Source of the DNA: Armigeres subalbatus
Taxonomy: Eukaryota > Arthropoda > Insecta > Diptera > Culicidae
NCBI RefSeq assembly: GCF_024139115.2
Contig: NC_085140.1
Coordinates: 422,728,283 to 422,792,282, forward strand
Length of the DNA stretch: 64,000 nt
Reading direction: 5' to 3'
Part shown: positions 11,425-23,344 of the stretch, piece after piece
Layout: each line of letters starts with the position of its first letter
Numbering within the stretch: the first letter of the stretch is position 1
Program-made: the position numbers and the translations under genes
Notes under the pieces: generated by a model
Told to the model about the DNA's origin: nothing
The model's input: the letters and a program-made list of their open reading frames with translations, nothing else
Database searches by the model: none

Positions 11425-12312
11425 ACATCGACTCTGACTACTATCTGATGGTGGTAAAACTGCGCCCAAAACTGTACGTCATCAACAATGTGCGGTACCG
11501 CCGGCCGCCGCGGTACAACCTAGAGCGACTGAAGCAACCTGATGACGCCACTGCATACGCGCAGCATCTCGAGGCAACGTTGCCGGAAGAGGGTGAGCTC
11601 GATGGGGCCCCTCTTGAGGACTGCTGGAGTACAGTTAAAGCAGCCATTAACGACGCAGTGGAGAACAACGTCGGGTATATGGGTTGAAGTCGACGGAACG
11701 ATTGGTTCGACGAAGAGTGCAGACATATTCTGGAGGAGAAGGACGCAGCGCGGGCGGTCGCGCTGCAGCAAGGTACCCGGCAGAACGTGGAACGTTATAG
11801 ACGGAAGCGGAGACAGCAGACTCGCCTTTTTCAGGAGAAGAAACGCCGCCTGGAAGAAGCGGAGTGCGAGGAGATGGAACAGCTGTGCCGTTCTCAAGAT
11901 ACACGCAAGTTCTATCAGAAGCTCAACGCATACCGCAAAGGCTTCGTGCCGCGAGCCGAAATGTGCCGGGATAAGGATGGGAGCATCTTGACGGACGAAC
12001 GTGTGGTGATCGAAAGGTGGAAGCAGCACTACGAGGAACATCTGAATGGCGCTGAGAGTACAGGCAGTGAAAGTCAAGGCAGCGGAGGAGATGACTACGT
12101 CAGTTCAGCGGACGATGGAAGCCAACCAGCCCCCACCTTGAGGGAAGTTAAGGATGCCATTCAACAGCTAAAGACCAATAAAGCAGCTGGTAAGGATGGT
12201 ATCGGAGCTGAGCTCATCAAGATGGGCCCGGAAAAGCTGGCCACTTGCCTGCACAAACTGATAGTCAGAATCTGGGAAACCGAACAGCTACCGGAGGAGT
12301 GGAAGGAAGGGG
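11425..12312 (+). pseudogene. Element A linker and RT N-terminal part, frameshifted
   Basis: Two frames in succession (about 11425-11687, then about 11745-12312) encode the linker between endonuclease and RT: a basic, glutamine-rich region, then the conserved TRKFYQKLN segment and the RT entry motif NKAAGKDGIGAELIK (12178-12222), where the DG pair is typical of RT region 0/1. It ends at EEWKEG, where a foreign 161-bp insertion interrupts the sequence. Element C gives the uninterrupted order EEWKEGVICPIY. Confidence 0.85.
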
Positions 12313-12473
12313 CTGTCGTCGCTGTCCGGAACATCTTTTGCTGGATAGGGGAGCTAAATGTCAAAGAAGGAAAATCCATACGAATTGACAGGTATGTACC
12401 ACACATGTTTCGGACAGCAGAACAAAGGGAACCGAAGCGACAATCTTTATCTAGTAACTAAAATATCTTTTGG
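12313..12473. mobile_element. 161-bp insertion in element A
   Basis: Alignment with the minus-strand sibling at 41.1 kb shows that these bases are absent there: the sibling runs directly from ggaagggg to ttatatg. The insert begins ctgtcgtcgctgtccggaac and holds the roughly complementary gtttcggacagcagaac near 12406-12422, suggesting imperfect internal inverted repeats of a MITE. The phrase gtttcggacagcagaac also occurs at 22318 in the head region of a SINE. Only GG could be a target duplication. Confidence 0.6.
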
Positions 12474-13800
12474 TTATATGCCCCATCTACAAGAAAGGCG
12501 ACAAACTGGAGTGTGAGAACTTTCGAGCGATCACCATCCTTAATGCCGCCTACAAAGTGATATCCCAGATCATCTTCCGTCGTCTGTCACCATTAGTAAA
12601 CGAGTTCGTGGGAAGTTATCAAGCCGGCTTCGTTGACGGCCGCTCGACAACCGACCAGATCTTTACTGTACGGCAAATCCTTCAAAAATGCCGTGAATAC
12701 CAGGTCCCAACGCACCATCTGTTCGTTGATTTCAAGGCGGCATACGACAGTATAGACCGCGTAGAGCTATGGAAAATTATGGACGAGAACAGCTTCCCTG
12801 GGAAGCTTACCAGACTGATCAAAGCAACGGTGGATGGTGTGCAAAACTGTGTGAAGATTTCGGGCGAACACTCCAGTTCGTTCGAATCGCGCCGGGGACT
12901 AAGACAAGGTGATGGACTTTCGTGCCTGTTGTTCAACATTGTGCTAGAAGGTGTCATGCGGAGAGCCGGGTGTAACAGCCGGGGTACGATTTTCAACAGA
13001 TCCAGTCAACTTATTTGCTTCGCGGATGACCTGGACATTGTCGGCCGAACATTTGCAAAGGTGGCAGAACTGTACACCCGCCTGAAACGTGAAGCAACAA
13101 AAGTTGGACTGGTGGTGAATGCGTCAAAGACAAAGTACATGCTTGTGGGCGGGACCGAGCGCGACAGGGCCCGCCTGGGAAGCAGTGTTACGATAGACGG
13201 GGATACCTTCGAGGTGGTCGAGGAATTCGTTTACCTCGGATCCTTGCTAACGGCTGACAACAACGTTAGTCGTGAAATACGAAGGCGCATCATCTGTGGA
13301 AGTCGGGCCTACTACGGGCTCCAGAAGAAACTGCGGTCAAAAAAGATTCGCCACCGCACCAAATGTGTCATGTACAAGACGCTAATACGACCGGTTGTCC
13401 TCTACAGACATGAAACATGGACAATGCTCGAGGAGGACTTGCAAGCACTCGGAGTATTCAAGAGACGGGTGCTTAGGACCATCTTAGGCGGTGTGCAAGA
13501 AGACGGTGTGTGGCGGCGAAGAATGAACCACGAGCTCGCCCAACCCTACGGAGAACCCAGTATCCAGAAGGTAGCTAAAGCCGGAAGGGTACGATGGGCA
13601 GGACATATTGCAAGAATTCCGGACAGCAACCCTGCAAAGGCGGTGTTCGCATCCGATCCGGCAGGTACGAGACGGCGTGTAGCGCAGCGAGCGAGATGGG
13701 CAGAACAGGTGCAAAACGACTTGGCGAGCGTGGGGCGTATTCGAGGATGAAGAGATGCGGCCTCGAACCGTGTATTGTGGCGTCAAATTATTGATTCAGT
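12474..13800 (+). pseudogene. Element A reverse transcriptase and C-terminal domain
   Basis: A frame open for 426 codons (12470-13750) carries the RT palm: FRAITILNAAYKVIS, SYQAGFVDGRSTTDQ, LFVDFKAAYDSID (motif A, first catalytic Asp), LRQGDGLSCLLFN (motif B) and FADD at residues 184-187 (13019-13030, motif C, both Asp kept). The thumb-like EFVYLGSLLT and the C-terminal GHETWTM, LGVFKRRVLRTI and VRWAGHIARIP blocks follow. Translation stops at TGA 13748-13750, where element C has TGG, so a single G-to-A change removed about the last 18 residues. It lacks its own start and is separated from the upstream half by the insertion, so I call it a pseudogene despite intact RT motifs. Confidence 0.88.
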
Positions 13801-13904
13801 GATATCTGTTTAGATGTAGACTAAATAAATTAATGAATTAATGAAATTACATAATTTATTACAGTAAATTGCATAAATAAAATAAGATTGATTCAACCCG
13901 ATAG

Positions 13905-14232
13905 ATACTCTCTTTTCTCACTTCGCACTAATCATTTCTCACACCGTGTAAAATGAGAAGTGCGAAGTAAGTAGTGGGACGCCCTACTTTTCACTTCACA
14001 CCACACAGTGAGAAGTGAGAAGTGCATCATTTCACTACTCACTTCGCACTTCTCACTTTTCATAATTGTAAGTGAGAAGTGAGAGATGATAAGAGCGAAG
14101 TGAGAAAAGATACGTCTCTCATCTCACTCTTCATTTCTCATTTCTCACTGTGAGAAATGCGAAGTGAGAAGTGAGACGTCTACTTACTTTTCACAGTGAG
14201 AAGTGAAAGGTAAGAAATGATTAGCGAGACAT
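13905..14232. repeat. CTTCTCACTTCGCAC-type minisatellite
   Basis: Irregular runs of cttctcacttcgcac and its reverse complement gtgcgaagtgagaag, mixed in both orientations, so the tract is rich in short palindromes. The same vocabulary recurs at 23955-24250 and 56597-57095. No fixed period is kept. Confidence 0.8.
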
Positions 14233-14430
14233 GAGACACCCCACTTCTAACGAGGGATTGTAAAAGTAGTGGATTGGATAGCTAGTTACGAGGTTTGAAG
14301 CTAGTGGGTAGCTATAGTAACGTGGGCGTGCGAGAAAGGCAAAAAGAAAAGTTTTGATTATTATCGAAAATATAGGAAAACTTTGGTAGTTAATGCATAT
14401 GTTCATTGAGGTATTATTTCCATGTTAATA

Positions 14431-14490
14431 GGGTCGAGACGAGCCAGCCTTGGGCTCAAAGTCTTAGTAATAAAGAAATAGAAAAAAAAA
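14431..14490 (+). mobile_element. Ultrashort hairpin retroposon, copy 2
   Basis: A 60-bp unit starts ggtcgagacgagccagcc, has an inner hairpin AGCC-TTG-GGCT, an outer stem GAGAC/GTCTT (one G-U pair), then TAATAAAG and an A-rich tail. Flanking 7-bp duplications gttaata lie at 14424-14430 and 14491-14497. The order of parts is the same as in the copies at 4345 and 59660. Confidence 0.7.
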
Positions 14491-14617
14491 GTTAATAAGC
14501 TGGCTTCGGCTTTCAGTCATGCCAATGATGGCAATTTTCAACAATTGCCAACGTTTCGATTAGAACGCTAGAGGCGCCATACAGCATTTGTGATCAACTA
14601 AATATGTTACCCGAATC

Positions 14618-15009
14618 GACCCGTAATGCTGGGTAGACACCTTTACGTGGTGTGTTACGGGGTAAGATCTACCACGGTTACATTGCCAGCTACAGGCAAA
14701 TCTTGACCCAACGATTACCTTCCTCATTATCCAACTCCGTGGTACTTATGAGGGTGTCGCAAAGTCGGTGGCCTCTCGTTAAGTATGTACTACATCAACA
14801 CTTCCTTCCTCTCCCTAGTTACGGTGAAGATGGGCGTGGCCAGGAGTAGTAATCCTCATGCTTTTGTTATTTTTGTTTAAGACTGGAATCAAGGACCACT
14901 CCCTTTCTTGATTTCTGATAGCAATCTAGATAAGGATCTCAAAAGTAAAACATGAGTATCACTAGTGTCCAATCTACGAATTACACCGTAACAATGCTAA
15001 TGCTAATGC
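14618..15009 (+). repeat. Feilai-like SINE, divergent subfamily
   Basis: It is bounded by the 19-bp duplication taaatatgttacccgaatc (14599-14617 and 15010-15028). The body repeats the order seen in the SINE at 893-1335 (ggtacttatgagg, gttaagtatgt, ccttcct, gggcgtggccagga) and ends in three AATGCT-type repeats (about 14992-15010). The 5' head is less clearly tRNA-like than in the first copy. Confidence 0.8.
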
Positions 15010-15028
15010 TAAATATGTTACCCGAATC

Positions 15029-16484
15029 TTGCCTAAAGGGTACGGTCAGTACATTGCATGTTAAATTTATCATTTTGGTTTGCTTCTTACATTGGGTTGT
15101 TGTGATAAAAAACATGCACGTCTGTCACATAAAGTGCCGTCTTGAACAAAACATGATGCTCACAAGATTTGAAGCACCATTAGCATCTAATACTTATACT
15201 CCAGTCGAAGCCCTCACGAATTATTTCCAAGTTAGGATAAGTTCCAAACCCAATTCATTCTAATATGCTCGAGAGAGGTCAATCGAGATGTCACAGGATA
15301 ACTTCATTTTTACGTTCCCCATTTAAAGTTGAAACAAAGTCACACCCCATCTTCTTGCCTTCTCCATCTTTTTCTTTGACCATGAAAAACTCGAAATTTA
15401 TTCTATTCGCTTCGTTTAGCTCTGTCTGTGGTTGGATAAATGAAAAAAAAAACTCGGATTAATCCAACTCGCGGTGAATAGATGTTGTCGTTTAAAGAAA
15501 AAAGTAGAATCATGAAAAAATATGTGCGTTTAATCTAAATATCTGGCGTTGGCTATAGCACTCAGCCATCTTGGCTTCTTTTCAGAATTTCTACTGGGAG
15601 TGATCTTACAGCTTTCCGACACAACAAAGTCGGACGAAAAAGGCAAAAAAAGATAAGATTTCTACCCGCCACTAATGGCTCTTGCCCAGCCGTCTACAGG
15701 AATTTCTACAATCCCGGATATGAATGCAAATTAAAGGAAATTTGTTACAGTCACAAGAGGATTCCCACTGTCAGTATTGTCGGCTTCGGGGAGATCTATG
15801 GCCGTGAAATTCGCTTCCTTTAAACCGCACTTTTCACAGATTACCCTCGAGGAAGTAACTGTGCGAGAAAAAAAAGCATTCGTTTTCATCGTCACCCTGC
15901 CACCACCAGAGGCGTTCTGTTGAGCAATGGGAAGTGATGAACCCGGAATACCCAGCTCTCGACTGGCGCGCTGCGGCGAGGAAAAGTACAAATTGATGCA
16001 TTTCATCACATTGTAATTTGTAACATTTCCGCTATGCCACTGTGCTGAATTCACTATCTGAGGATGTACGATGGGGGCTGGGAACAACTGGGAAACAACT
16101 GGTAACGGGCTACGGATAGGAATGAGCTGAATTACTGACTGTCTCTGCGGTGAACATCGCTTAACAAACTGTCAGAGAGCAATAGGAAAAGTTTTCCGTT
16201 TAACAAATGGCGATGGGAAATTGGTTCCCTGCCGCTATGGCAATTGAATAGGGTTGACGGCGATCTATAATTTAGACATCTGTATGGTATGGGAACTTTC
16301 GTAGTGTATCGGTAAGATGCGCGGATACAAAGCAAGATTATGCTGAAGTGGCTGGATTCGATCCAGCCAAAGATATTTTCAGGTTGAGAAACTTTTCGTA
16401 TTCTTGGGTGTAAGAATATTATCGTGCTAGCCTCCGGGTGCAAAAATGATCAACTTGAAACATATTTTAGGAACATTGATTTTT
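15029..16484. other. Non-coding spacer with unassigned minus-strand ORF
   Basis: A minus-strand open frame of 118 codons (15731-16087) and another of 103 codons (16132-16443) lie in moderately balanced sequence; neither shows a known domain. The first contains one CxxC pair (CEKCG) but no second one. They may be exon fragments or chance. The segment at 15600-15655 (caacaaagtcggacgaaaaaggc) resembles part of the dispersed repeat at 19.7 kb. Confidence 0.35.
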
Positions 16485-16540
16485 TAGGATTTTGTCGCAG
16501 TAGGGGACGTTGTGCCAGCAAAAGAGAAGAAGAAGATGGT
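16485..16540 (+). repeat. 3' fragment of a GAA-tailed SINE
   Basis: The block gcagtaggggacgttgtgcc followed by an agaagaagaagat tail matches the 3' end layout of the SINE family seen at 6607-6860. The upstream body is missing or too diverged to align by eye. Confidence 0.5.
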
Positions 16541-19319
16541 ATGGTTTTACTGGTGTTATGCTATGTTAAGTCGCTTGAAAACTGGTTACCCAGCTACAAT
16601 CCCAATTATTGAACATAATATTAGACTAATTAGTAAATAGAAATATTTTGTAATTATGTCACTTCCTTAGTGCAATGAACTTTTTTTCAACGACATTCGA
16701 CCTAAAGGCCCCTCTCGGGAGCAATTCTACCCTCGTCCATTGCCAACAGGAAACCTTACAGTTGTATTATCAATTTATCATTGCCAGCCGATTCTCCCAT
16801 TCATAACAGCATAGGCAGGGCACTGGCGAGTGATGAAATGGAATGAATGTCGGAGTCAATTTTCACGATAACAACAACTCATCACGATCGATCCCTCTTG
16901 TCCTCATGCTCATCCCATCCTATCTGGATTTGGGTATCTATGGTTTATTGGTTATACTATTGACGATCGTATATTCGATGGGAAATCAACTTTAATTCAC
17001 CCACCGCACACCAACAGGAACTCGATATAATTTCTACCCCAGTGAGACAGGAACGGCGGACGTGTGATGCCAAAATCGACAGCATCCGAACGAATCAAGC
17101 GAACCGAACGGAGCTAAACAGATTGCTACGTGGTGCAAAATGGCGCAAATAGGCAGTCAGTAAACAGGATATCCACTGCAGATACAGGACAGATATGGCA
17201 GGAGAAGCTGGAAGTTATCGTTGGTAAGCGGGGTCAAAATCAATTACGAAATTATTTTTCCCGTTTTGCACAAACTCGTCAAATTGATGCTGTACTGGAA
17301 ATACGAAATCGTAACAGCACCTGAATATGATGTGCTGCACGGTGGAGTAGCTAGAACAAATGGCTGGCCAAAAACCCTTTCTCGTTTTTCGAACCTTTGC
17401 ATAGTATTATATTTTTAGAATACTCTTCAATATTATCTCCATTATGTGTCATTGAAATTTTTACGTTTGTTCCTTATTAGTATTAATGACAACCTATCAA
17501 AAATCATGTTAATTTGATGGTTTTTAGCGTGCCGTAAGACAAAGATCAGTTACCACTGCTGACTAATCTAAACAACAAATATAATGTTAGGTTTATAGTA
17601 CACAAAACATCATTTATAGACTGCCCTAGGATCTCCATGAGTTGAAATGAATTATATTTAACATTAAGATATTATTTCATAATCATAAATAACATGGAGT
17701 TTTTGACATTTTTTAACAAACTTCATTATTAAAAAAGTAGAAGTACTCCCTCGTATTCCGCTACGAGATTGTACACACATGAAAATATAGGCTTTCATCT
17801 TTCCATTGCGGGTTAAAGATCATCCGCACTCGCCCGCAAACGAATTTGCGAGTAATTTCAAAATAGGTTGTTTTCATATTTTCCGCCATTGTTTTCAACA
17901 GTACATAGGCAGAAAAATTCCGCAGATAACTTTTTCTGGTTTTCGAGGCATTTGACACATAGACATGATTGAATACAATAGTAACATACTCTGTTTTTTG
18001 TTATTCATTCGGTCATTTGGTAGGCTCAAATGCTGTAGGGCGTTACGGAGCCGATTGAAAAAAAAAACTGTGAAGTGAAGTAACCACTTGAGGCAACCTT
18101 GTATATAGGACCCAAACAGGAAATAGAAAGAAACATTTCCTCTCCAAAAATAATCGATTCTATGTTATTGTAAGATGAAGATGATTTGAGCAAAAAGTTT
18201 ATGAACGACCCATAAGGGTGCAAAAACAGTAGCCAGACTTTTGTTTAATCAATTCCAAATTTTCCGATGCAACTGATGTTATGGGTGAGTAATCAGTGTT
18301 GATTGTACGTTTTGGGTAGCTTTCGCTGCTAAAAATATAATAAACTTGTGAAATGGGAGCTGAAAATCTAATGTTTTGTTTTGAATCGATTAATGTTTAC
18401 ATTTCTGTAATAGGCCCTTATCAAATGCTACGCGAGATTTTTCATTTTTCACGTTTCCAACGCGAATTAAGGACAAAAGTGAGTGAAAGAATGAACTGTC
18501 ATGGAGCTGTCGCTTCTGTATCAGTTTCTAATTTCATTTTTGATCATATCAAGAAAGGTCATTTATCACTGGTAGGTGAATTTGCACCTGTAAAAATGTT
18601 CGAAAATCGATTGTTACTGTGTTTTTGCATCATAAATGCAAAAACTACCAGAAAAAGCCGAAATATAATTTTGGCCAGGATTTTGGTCCAGTTACCCCTT
18701 AGTGTGCTGTCACGTATTCAGCACTTCCCTTCAGATGCGATACGTTGTGTCTGTCGGTATCTTTGGTGTTTCGGAATCCATTGTTTGTTGTTTTTTTTTG
18801 CATTTCTATTTCCCATAAATATGTTATTTCGTTCTGTTGATTTAGTTTACTAAGCCCACGCAATATCTATTTTATCTCGCCGTTCACTTCGTTATTTAAT
18901 TTTGAAATCTTGTTCGACTGCTATCTCTTCAGGTAGCTTACCCTTGAGCTGACCATACACATTTTTTTTACTCTGAAATGTAAACTGACATGGGGTTTAA
19001 CTCATAACTATCTGAACAAAATGGTCTGTGCTCGTATCCGCATAATTTAATATTTTTGATGATGTTTTTGCACTCATTCAATTTTTGTTCAATTTGTTTA
19101 AAATTTTCAGAAACAAACCGAAAATTATCATAGTTTAAAAGGGGCGATCGATTGGATATGTCGGTTCAACGGTTTCGGAATTATACGGAATTTCAATGAA
19201 GTATGTCGGGTTGCCATTTATGACATTTTTATTTTTTTTGCTTGTTATTCGTACAAACATCATCTTTTCAAACCCGTGTATCATATAAAAAAAAACCAAC
19301 TTAATCCACCGAGTAGTGA
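16541..19319. other. Non-coding region, no supportable gene
   Basis: About 2.8 kb of AT-rich DNA. At 17196 an ATG follows GC-richer sequence and, 27 bases on, there is a good 5' splice consensus (GTTG|GTAAGC), so a host first exon is possible but unsupported. A 166-codon frame at 18353-18853 has a hydrophobic C terminus, no recognisable domain and low-complexity composition; I regard it as chance. Confidence 0.35.
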
Positions 19320-19700
19320 TACTGCCTTTCGCGCATTTAGCCAGGACACCAACCTAATATGAAGCTAATATAGTTCGATTTACCATTTTCTTAATAACTT
19401 TTAAACGCAACTGTTGATCGTTATAAAATTCAATAGTGATCCACTAGGCTTTACCACCTTTCGAATGCAACTTGTTGCGAGAAAATCGGTTAAGGATTAC
19501 TGTATGAAAAGTTGTCTAATGTTTTTCTTAGCTTTTGTGCACACACATACACACACATATACACACGGACAGACAGACATTTGATCAGCTCGTCGAGCTG
19601 AGTCGATTGGTATATAACACTATGGGTCTCCGACGCTTATATAAAAAGTTCGTTTTCGGAGTGAAATGATAGCCTTTCAGTACAACTTTGTTGCACGAAA
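19320..19700. repeat. Dispersed repeat with CA-rich core
   Basis: Contains a cacacacatacacaca-type tract (19541-19567), then acggacagacagacat, gtcgagctgagtcgattgg, tatataacactatgggtctcc and tacaactttgttgcacg. This block order is one I know as a widely dispersed dipteran repeat; the family is unassigned. No terminal repeats are visible. Confidence 0.4.
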
Positions 19701-21370
19701 AAGACAAAAACTAATTTGCGATGCCTCTGAACGAATTTGGAAGCATGATGGCCAGTTTTGTGAACTTTGGAGTCGGTCCCGCGGCTCGTAGTTCTATTAT
19801 CAATTTTATCCCCTTTGGATTTAAAGGAAACATCTCGAAACAGATTCCGGAGACTTGAATCTAATCTAAAAAAAAAAAACATAACATGCGACACATCAAA
19901 CTTCATGATTCTGCACGAAAAAATGTAGGCCTATATTTTCTACGTATCGAGACTACCTCTGGCCATTTCCGGGAAAGTCCACAAAGGAAGTCGTTTTGAA
20001 GTTCGTTTTATATGTCTTATGTCCAACATCAACAATGCTATTAGTTGTACGCACATTTCATCTTTTTAACCCGTATCGGCCTGAGTGAAAGAAAAAAAAA
20101 ATCAAATTGCTGCCATTTCGTCATTTTATGTCTTATTGACTTGGTTTTATCACTTTTCTGCCCGTACGGATCCCAGAATTGAGAATACATGTTGGGACTT
20201 GTGATGTGACCACCTATCCGAAGTTATTCCGGTGGGTCACTGAGTCAGATGCAGTAAATTTGACTACAACTTCCTTGGTCCAAGAAACTGACGTTTATTT
20301 CGTCTCTGTTTATACCATTTCAGAAAATTTGTACAGAAAGTATAAGCACGATTTCGATGCGCTCCTATTTCTTTCTGATGAAATTTAAATAACAGGTAAT
20401 TACTGAACATCATTGTTTAGCTTATGATCTGTAGCTCTGTGATTCAAAAGCTTTTATGGAAATGCGAAGCTTTTTTCTTAAAACAAACAGCAAACAGACC
20501 TTGCACGAATGGTGCACTATGTCCAACATTCATCAGTCAGATTGCGAAAATAGAAGATAAGAGCATCAGAGTAGTTTGCAAAGCGATTCGGAAGTATGGT
20601 GAGGAGTTTTCATTTCAGGACAAGAAAAAATCTGTAAGTAAATCGGTCTATATGAGCTATTTGCTCGATTGGAAAATTGTTCAATATTTTCCCTTTGAAA
20701 TTGTTCGTCTGTCAAGATTTGGAAAAATCTGAAAACGTCGAAGAATAAAGTGTACCAAACAAGACACAAAATGAACTACGGAAGCAGAAGAAGAAAAAAG
20801 TCAATAACTTGCCGCATATATGTTATATATAGGTTAGAATCTGGCCCATAAGTTAAACGATAACCTTTTGTGTGGAAAATCGTGGCAAGGGCATGCAAGG
20901 TGATGATGATGATGAACTATAGGTGAAATACGATTATAAGACGCTTCTACGGGACCAGTTCAACATGATCCGTGTTGGTAAAATATTGACGATGTTGATA
21001 AGCAAGTTTATTTAGGAAAATTCTGAAAAAAAGCAATGATTTTGTAAGCAATTTGTAAGTGTGGAATGTTCTCAAATCCATTTGTAGCGATCGATACAAT
21101 AACAGTTTATGTGTACGTCATATTTTTTTTGTAAAATATTAAAAATGAAGTCTAAATCGTTGACAACCGGTCCGTGCAGACTGCAGAAGCTATTGAATGC
21201 CATCTGATCAAAATCCTACTCCTTGGCGTACGATTAAAAGGATCTCGTATAAATGATGCTAAATGGCAGTAAAGCATAGTACAGAACATAATAGCGAAAG
21301 AATAAAAAAATATTTTCAAAAAGTCGTAATGCTATTTTTTTTAATTGTACTTATACTTTCTAGGACACCC
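19701..21370. other. Non-coding spacer
   Basis: AT-rich. Frames of 69-102 codons at 20179-20732 show no domain or codon pattern that persuades me. There is a short (gat)n run near 20903. Confidence 0.4.
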
Positions 21371-21372
21371 TA

Positions 21373-22286
21373 CAGGGATTATATCAAAACCCAAAATCAT
21401 GGTGATACCCGTTCCAGACATGGCCAACAACTGGTTTCTTTGAAAAGACCCTTTGGGGACCGGCCCCAAAATGGCCAGTTCAAGATTTTCGCTCCATATT
21501 AGCAATATGGGTATCAAACTTCAGCATTTTGCAAGAGAAGTGTAATTATGACATCCGGATATGATTCTTAGGACTTTGGCCACCATGGGGTCAGTTACGA
21601 GGAACTTGAGGAAGCATCAAAAACGGGCGTTCTCGAAATGTCACAAACTATGGCAATATGGGTATCATACTTCAGCATTTTGCAAGACAAGAAGGATTCT
21701 TCTGGCCGATTTTAATGATTCCTCAAGGGACTTGGAACTGACCCCAGGGTAGAAAATGTCCTCAAAACCATATCCGGATGTCTTAATCCTTCTTGTCTTG
21801 CAAAGTTCTGAAGTTGATGTCCATATTGCCATAGTTTGTGACATTTCGAAAATAGCCGATTTTGATGTTTCGTCAAGGAACTGACCCAAAGGTGGCCAAA
21901 GGTGGCCAAAGGCCCAGAATCATATCCGGATGTCATAATTCCACTTGTCTTGCGAAATGTTGAAGTTTGATATTCCTATTGCTAATATGGATCGAAAATC
22001 TTTCGGCCGATGCCCACGTAGCGTTTTTTCAACGCTGCGGGCACGTGGCGTTGAAAAAACGCAGATGTGCATCGATGCGGCGACGCTGCGTTACCGCTTT
22101 TTCCCGATACACACATGCGTCCTTTTAACGCCGTGTGCACGCAGCGTTGAAAAGATGCTACGTGGGCATCGGGCCTTGAACTGGCCATTTTGGGGCCGAT
22201 TCTCAAAGGTTCACTTCAAAGAAACCTGTTGTTAGCCATTTCTGAAACAAGTGTTACCATGATTTTTGGTTCTAATATTATCCCTA
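21373..22286. mobile_element. Foldback MITE with internal tandem blocks
   Basis: The left end CAGGGATTATATCAAAACC (after TA at 21371-21372) and the reverse complement of the right end, TAGGGATAATATTAGAACC (TA at 22287-22288), form the termini. The arms align over about 330 bases: oxymotifs such as ggccccaaaatggccagttc, gacatccggatatgattct and atgtcacaaactatggca occur in both, inverted. Within each arm a block of about 160 bp (containing cttcagcattttgcaag) is repeated. A second MITE interrupts the right arm. The architecture is that of 2505-5926 in miniature. No coding capacity. Confidence 0.8.
22005..22177. mobile_element. Nested MITE, about 170 bp
   Basis: It starts ggccgatgcccacgtagcg and ends with the near-perfect inverse, ctacgtgggcatcgggcc. 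It interrupts the right arm of the foldback exactly where the left arm is continuous (gttcaag joined to attttcg), so it arrived after the foldback formed. It contains further inverted pairs of the motif caacgctgcg and is GC-richer than its host. The target duplication is at most a degenerate AAG. Confidence 0.75.
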
Positions 22287-22293
22287 TATTCAA

Positions 22294-22766
22294 GAGTTCA
22301 GTGCGAGTTGGCTCTTGTTTCGGACAGCAGAACGATAGCGTGATTTGCCGAAATTCTGTGTTTTGTTTTGTTTTTCCTTAGGATGGTACGTAAGTAAATT
22401 AATGAACATATTTTATTATTTTTACAGCATATACTGTTATTGACAAACGCTCTATATTGTCGAATAGAGCTGCCTATTATTCACCTTTCCCACTAACACA
22501 AATTTTCCTTCCCGAGTCATCTATGAAGGTAGTATGGGTTCCCTGCATCTTATTTTTAGTAGATGTTGAACTAACATTCCTTCCCTTCCTTCCGTGATTG
22601 TAAGGACGTGGCCAGGTATACAACTGCTACTGTATAGGAAAAGGTACTAATCCCAAGTACTAATTTGCGACAATATACAGTAGATTGCTCAATTGAGCAT
22701 TGTATAGCCACCCACGATTTGTACAATCACATATGCTATGCTATGCTATGCTATGCTTATCCCTAT
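22294..22766 (+). repeat. SINE-like insertion with (ATGCT)n tail
   Basis: The core block ccttccgtgattgtaaggac followed by gtggccagg matches the Feilai-like SINEs at 893-1335 and 14618-15009. It ends in five ATGCT repeats (about 22733-22757). The 17-bp sequence attatccctatattcaa occurs at 22277-22293 and 22767-22783 as a target duplication. The left duplication overlaps the terminus of the foldback, so the SINE landed on its very edge. The 5' half carries gtttcggacagcagaac, shared with the insertion at 12313. Confidence 0.65.
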
Positions 22767-23047
22767 ATTATCCCTATATTCAAATCTACCGAAACAGAGA
22801 CGAAATAAACGTCATTTTCGTGCACCAAAAAAGGAAAAAGAAAGCCAAAAAAGGAAGTTCTGGTCAAATTTACTGTTGGTCAGAACTGATTCCGGAGCAC
22901 CAACTGGAGGCATATATCTGGATCCCTTCAAACCATATAAATCTTGAACATTTTTTACGCAATACATAAGAAGAAATGATCGTTCAACAGCAAAGTCATT
23001 CGGCCGAAAGTCATTTGATTCGGGAAAGTTTTTTTGATCACCGTACA

Positions 23048-23340
23048 TGACTCAATCATTATTGATTCATTGGCATTTATCGGTGAGTACAACATCTAAA
23101 GCTCAAAGTAAAGAGGAAGCGCAACAATAAAAAACAGTATGAATAGGTGTCGCAAGCGAGCGACGAGTATGAAGCGGACAGAAATAGAAATTTTAACTGA
23201 GGGCCAGTTGTAAGAACGGCATTGTTGAATTCGCTGTTATTTTGCCTAATGTCCACCCACAAACGTCCATCCTAACGTCCCTCTTTACTTTGATGTAACT
23301 CACCGATAAATTTTCAATAAATCAATAATGATTTGAAAAT
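23048..23340. mobile_element. MITE with about 65-bp terminal inverted repeats
   Basis: The sequence tcaatcattattgattcatt … atttatcggtgagt … caaagtaaagagg at 23051-23115 is matched in reverse complement at 23276-23338. The total length is about 290 bp with no coding content. A SINE in minus orientation abuts its right end. I could not define a target duplication. Confidence 0.7.
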
Positions 23341-23344
23341 CATT

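Larger units (their letters stand above)
10601..13845 (+). mobile_element. Non-LTR retrotransposon A (APE endonuclease + RT), defective
   Basis: A LINE-type element in plus orientation: a GC-rich leader (10601-11040) with two copies of the motif AGCGTCTGTTCTCCATG, then an endonuclease remnant, a linker, an RT and a C-terminal domain, ending in a short AT-rich tail of AATTAATGAA repeats (about 13815-13850). The single-ORF plan, very short 3' UTR and microsatellite-like tail recall RTE-type elements, but I do not assign a clade. Defects: most of the endonuclease is deleted, frames shift at about 11420 and 11680, 161 bp are inserted at 12313, and there is a nonsense codon near the C terminus. 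It is a close relative of C (39.8-41.5 kb) and a more distant one of B. Confidence 0.9.

Noticed and set aside
11520..12077. 185-codon minus-strand frame
   Set aside because: Antisense shadow of the element A linker.
15731..16087. 118-codon minus-strand ORF with a CEKC pair as a zinc-finger protein
   Set aside because: Only one Cys pair and no second ligand set; insufficient for a domain call.
18353..18853. 166-codon plus-strand ORF as a membrane protein gene
   Set aside because: Hydrophobic end but low-complexity AT-rich codons, no domain, no splice or promoter context.
22733..22757. Independent ATGCT microsatellite
   Set aside because: Better explained as the 3' tail of the SINE-like insertion that ends there.
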